Origin: Gallionellaceae bacterium
GTDB lineage: Bacteria; Pseudomonadota; Gammaproteobacteria; Burkholderiales; Gallionellaceae
Length of the DNA stretch: 64,000 nucleotides
Assembly: GCA_019753125.1 (NCBI GenBank)
Contig: JAIELH010000026.1
Coordinates: forward strand, 18,262-82,261
Direction: 5' to 3'
Shown here: piece by piece, positions 62,133-64,000 of the stretch
Position numbering within the stretch: position 1 is the stretch's first letter
Layout: each line of letters starts with the position of its first letter
Program-made: the position numbers and the translations under genes
Notes under the pieces: generated by a model
The model's database searches: none
Told to the model about the DNA's origin: nothing
Seen by the model: the letters and a program-made list of their open reading frames with translations, nothing else

Positions 62133-63859
62133 ACCTCCTCCCTGACGATGTCGGCCGGCGGCGCAATCACGTTATTCAGCGGCGCATCGTTCGGCACGTT
62201 GAGCGCGCGCAGCGCGGCGCCCGTCACCTTGCTGAATACCGGCGCGGCAACCAGCCCGCCGTAATACTGGCCGTTGCTCGGCTCGTCTATCATCACCGCG
62301 ACCACCAGGCGCGGGTTGGATGCCGGCGCAAAGCCGACGAAAGAAGCCACATAGCGGTTCACGTAGCGCCCGCCTTCCAGTTTGTGCGCAGTGCCGGTCT
62401 TGCCCGCCACGCGGTAGCCTGATACCTGCGCCAATGGGGCCGTCCCGCCGGGCATCACCACCAGTTCCAGCATGTCGCGCAACGCCTGCGCAGTGCCATC
62501 AGAAAACACTTTCCTGCCCACTACAGGCGTATCGAGCCTGAGCAGCGAAACAGGCTTCAGCTCGCCGTTGTTGGCAAAAACCGTATAGGCGCGCGCCAGT
62601 TGCAGCAGATTTACCGAAAGGCCGTGCCCATACGACATCGTGGCCTGTTCGATCGGGCGCCAGGTTTTTGGGTCGCGCAGTTTGCCCGAAGCCTCGCCCG
62701 GGAAATTGCTGCCGGTCTGCGCGCCGAAACCGCTATCCGACAAGCTCTGCCACAACGTTTGCGGTTCCAGCGACAAAGCCATTTTTGCCGCGCCGACGTT
62801 GCTGGATTTCTGGATGACCTGCGCCACGGTCAGCATCGATTCCGGATGCGAATCGTGAATTTTCTTGTTGCCCACCGTCATGACGCCATGCTCGGTATTG
62901 ATGACGGTTTCCGGATGCACCTTGCCGCGCTCGATCGCCGTCGCCACCGTGAACGGCTTCATCGTCGAACCCGGCTCGAACAGGTCGGCGATCGCGCGGT
63001 TGCGCATCGCCTTGGCGCTGGCTTTGCCGCGGTTATTGGGGTTGTAGCCGGGGTAATTGGCCAGCGCCAGCACCTCGCCGCTTTTCGCATCCAGCACCAC
63101 CACCGCGCCCGCCTTGGCGTGATGCTGCCTGATTGCATCTTCCAGCTCACGATAGGCCAGATGCTGCACCTTGCCGTCCAGGCTCAGCGCAATATCGCCT
63201 CCGGGCTTCGGCGCATGCAGGCTGCCGGCATCCTCGACAATGTGCCCGCGTCTGTCTTTGATGACGCGCTGGCTGCCGGGCTTGCCTGCCAGTTGTTCCT
63301 GCAAAAGCAACTCCAAACCTTCCTGCCCGTTGTCATCCTGACCGGTGAAACCCAGCGTCTGCGCCGCCTCTTCGCCAGCCGGGTAATAACGGCGGTATTC
63401 GCGCTGCAATGAAATTCCTGGGAAATTCAAGCTGACTACCTGTCTGGCCTGATCGGGAGGCAACTGCCGTTTGAGATAGACAAAATCATGCGAGGTATCC
63501 GACAAGCGTTGTTTCAATTCGTCGACACCGATGCCGAGTGTTTGCGCCAGTTGCTTCACCTGTTTGCCGTCGGCCTCGACATTTGACGGGCTGGCCCATA
63601 CCGATTCCACCGGCGTGCTGACCGCGAGCGGGTCGCCGTTGCGGTCGGTGAGCATGCCGCGATGCGCGCTGACTTCCACGACGCGGCTATAGCGCGCATT
63701 GCCTTTTTCCTGCAAGAAATCGTTGTGTATCCCTTGCAAATACACCCCGCGCCCCATCAGCCCGGCAAGCCCACACAACAACGACACGAATAACGCGGTG
63801 GCGCGCCATCCGGGCAGTTTTGCCGCGATGTCTGGAGGTGCGCTGGCCGCATAATTCAT
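62129..63859 (-). CDS. ftsI: Peptidoglycan D,D-transpeptidase FtsI (PBP3)
   Basis: FEPGSTMKPFTVATAIE (SxxK), KSSNVG (SxN), KTGTAHK (KTG). Confidence 0.98.
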   Translation of the reverse strand: MNYAASAPPDIAAKLPGWRATALFVSLLCGLAGLMGRGVYLQGIHNDFLQEKGNARYSRVVEVSAHRGMLTDRNGDPLAVSTPVESVWASPSNVEADGKQVKQLAQTLGIGVDELKQRLSDTSHDFVYLKRQLPPDQARQVVSLNFPGISLQREYRRYYPAGEEAAQTLGFTGQDDNGQEGLELLLQEQLAGKPGSQRVIKDRRGHIVEDAGSLHAPKPGGDIALSLDGKVQHLAYRELEDAIRQHHAKAGAVVVLDAKSGEVLALANYPGYNPNNRGKASAKAMRNRAIADLFEPGSTMKPFTVATAIERGKVHPETVINTEHGVMTVGNKKIHDSHPESMLTVAQVIQKSSNVGAAKMALSLEPQTLWQSLSDSGFGAQTGSNFPGEASGKLRDPKTWRPIEQATMSYGHGLSVNLLQLARAYTVFANNGELKPVSLLRLDTPVVGRKVFSDGTAQALRDMLELVVMPGGTAPLAQVSGYRVAGKTGTAHKLEGGRYVNRYVASFVGFAPASNPRLVVAVMIDEPSNGQYYGGLVAAPVFSKVTGAALRALNVPNDAPLNNVIAPPADIVREEV

Positions 63860-64000
63860 GAGTGTTTGTCTATTAGATCGTCAAATAAATACTGTACAAA
63901 TAGCTGCGATGGCGCATTCGCTCGCAAGCGGCGAGCCGGCGGCTTGCCGGCCGCTACGCTCCATATCTCACGCACTGCATCTGCTTCGTTCATTTTTCAG

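Noticed and set aside
63856-63993. 45-aa minus ORF overlapping the ftsI start by ATGA, in the ftsL position
   Set aside because: The peptide (MNEADAVREIWSVAAGKPPARRLRANAPSQLFVQYLFDDLIDKHS) lacks an FtsL TM segment and heptads; an in-frame stop precedes the ATG, so it is not an FtsL C-terminus in this frame. The window ends too soon to decide.

Overview
A 64 kb betaproteobacterial chromosomal window; gene content and synteny suggest a Gallionellaceae/Nitrosomonadales-like genome, which is inference. The core content is: aroK(partial)-aroB-dgt; a large FAD/Fe-S oxidoreductase; thpR; an FNR-type regulator; a GDP-perosamine-like sugar cassette; glnA-ntrB-ntrC; rsmI; metX-metW; ampG; argA; an RND efflux operon; and a nearly complete dcw cell wall/division cluster (ftsI to lpxC, minus strand). 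The less ordinary content lies mostly between genes. (1) Two integron-type cassette arrays without an integrase (CALIN-like), at about 22.0-25.25 kb (+) and 34.3-36.8 kb (-), with recognisable attC sites. (2) A 266-bp element with perfect 30-bp terminal inverted repeats, a TAA/TAA flank duplication and a nested fold predicting a three-way junction. (3) At least 12 loci of 7-bp-period degenerate repeat arrays (plus one of period about 9), often paired as inverted arrays, with unit sequence differing by locus. They concentrate in the dcw cluster and sit in frame inside murB, murF and a large oxidoreductase gene. (4) A SAM-II-type riboswitch plus terminator upstream of metX. (5) A near-consensus sigma-54 promoter upstream of glnA. 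(6) Transposase and hsdM gene remnants that the ORF track does not name. No rRNA, tRNA or CRISPR array was recognised. All calls were made by reading the sequence; no database search was run.
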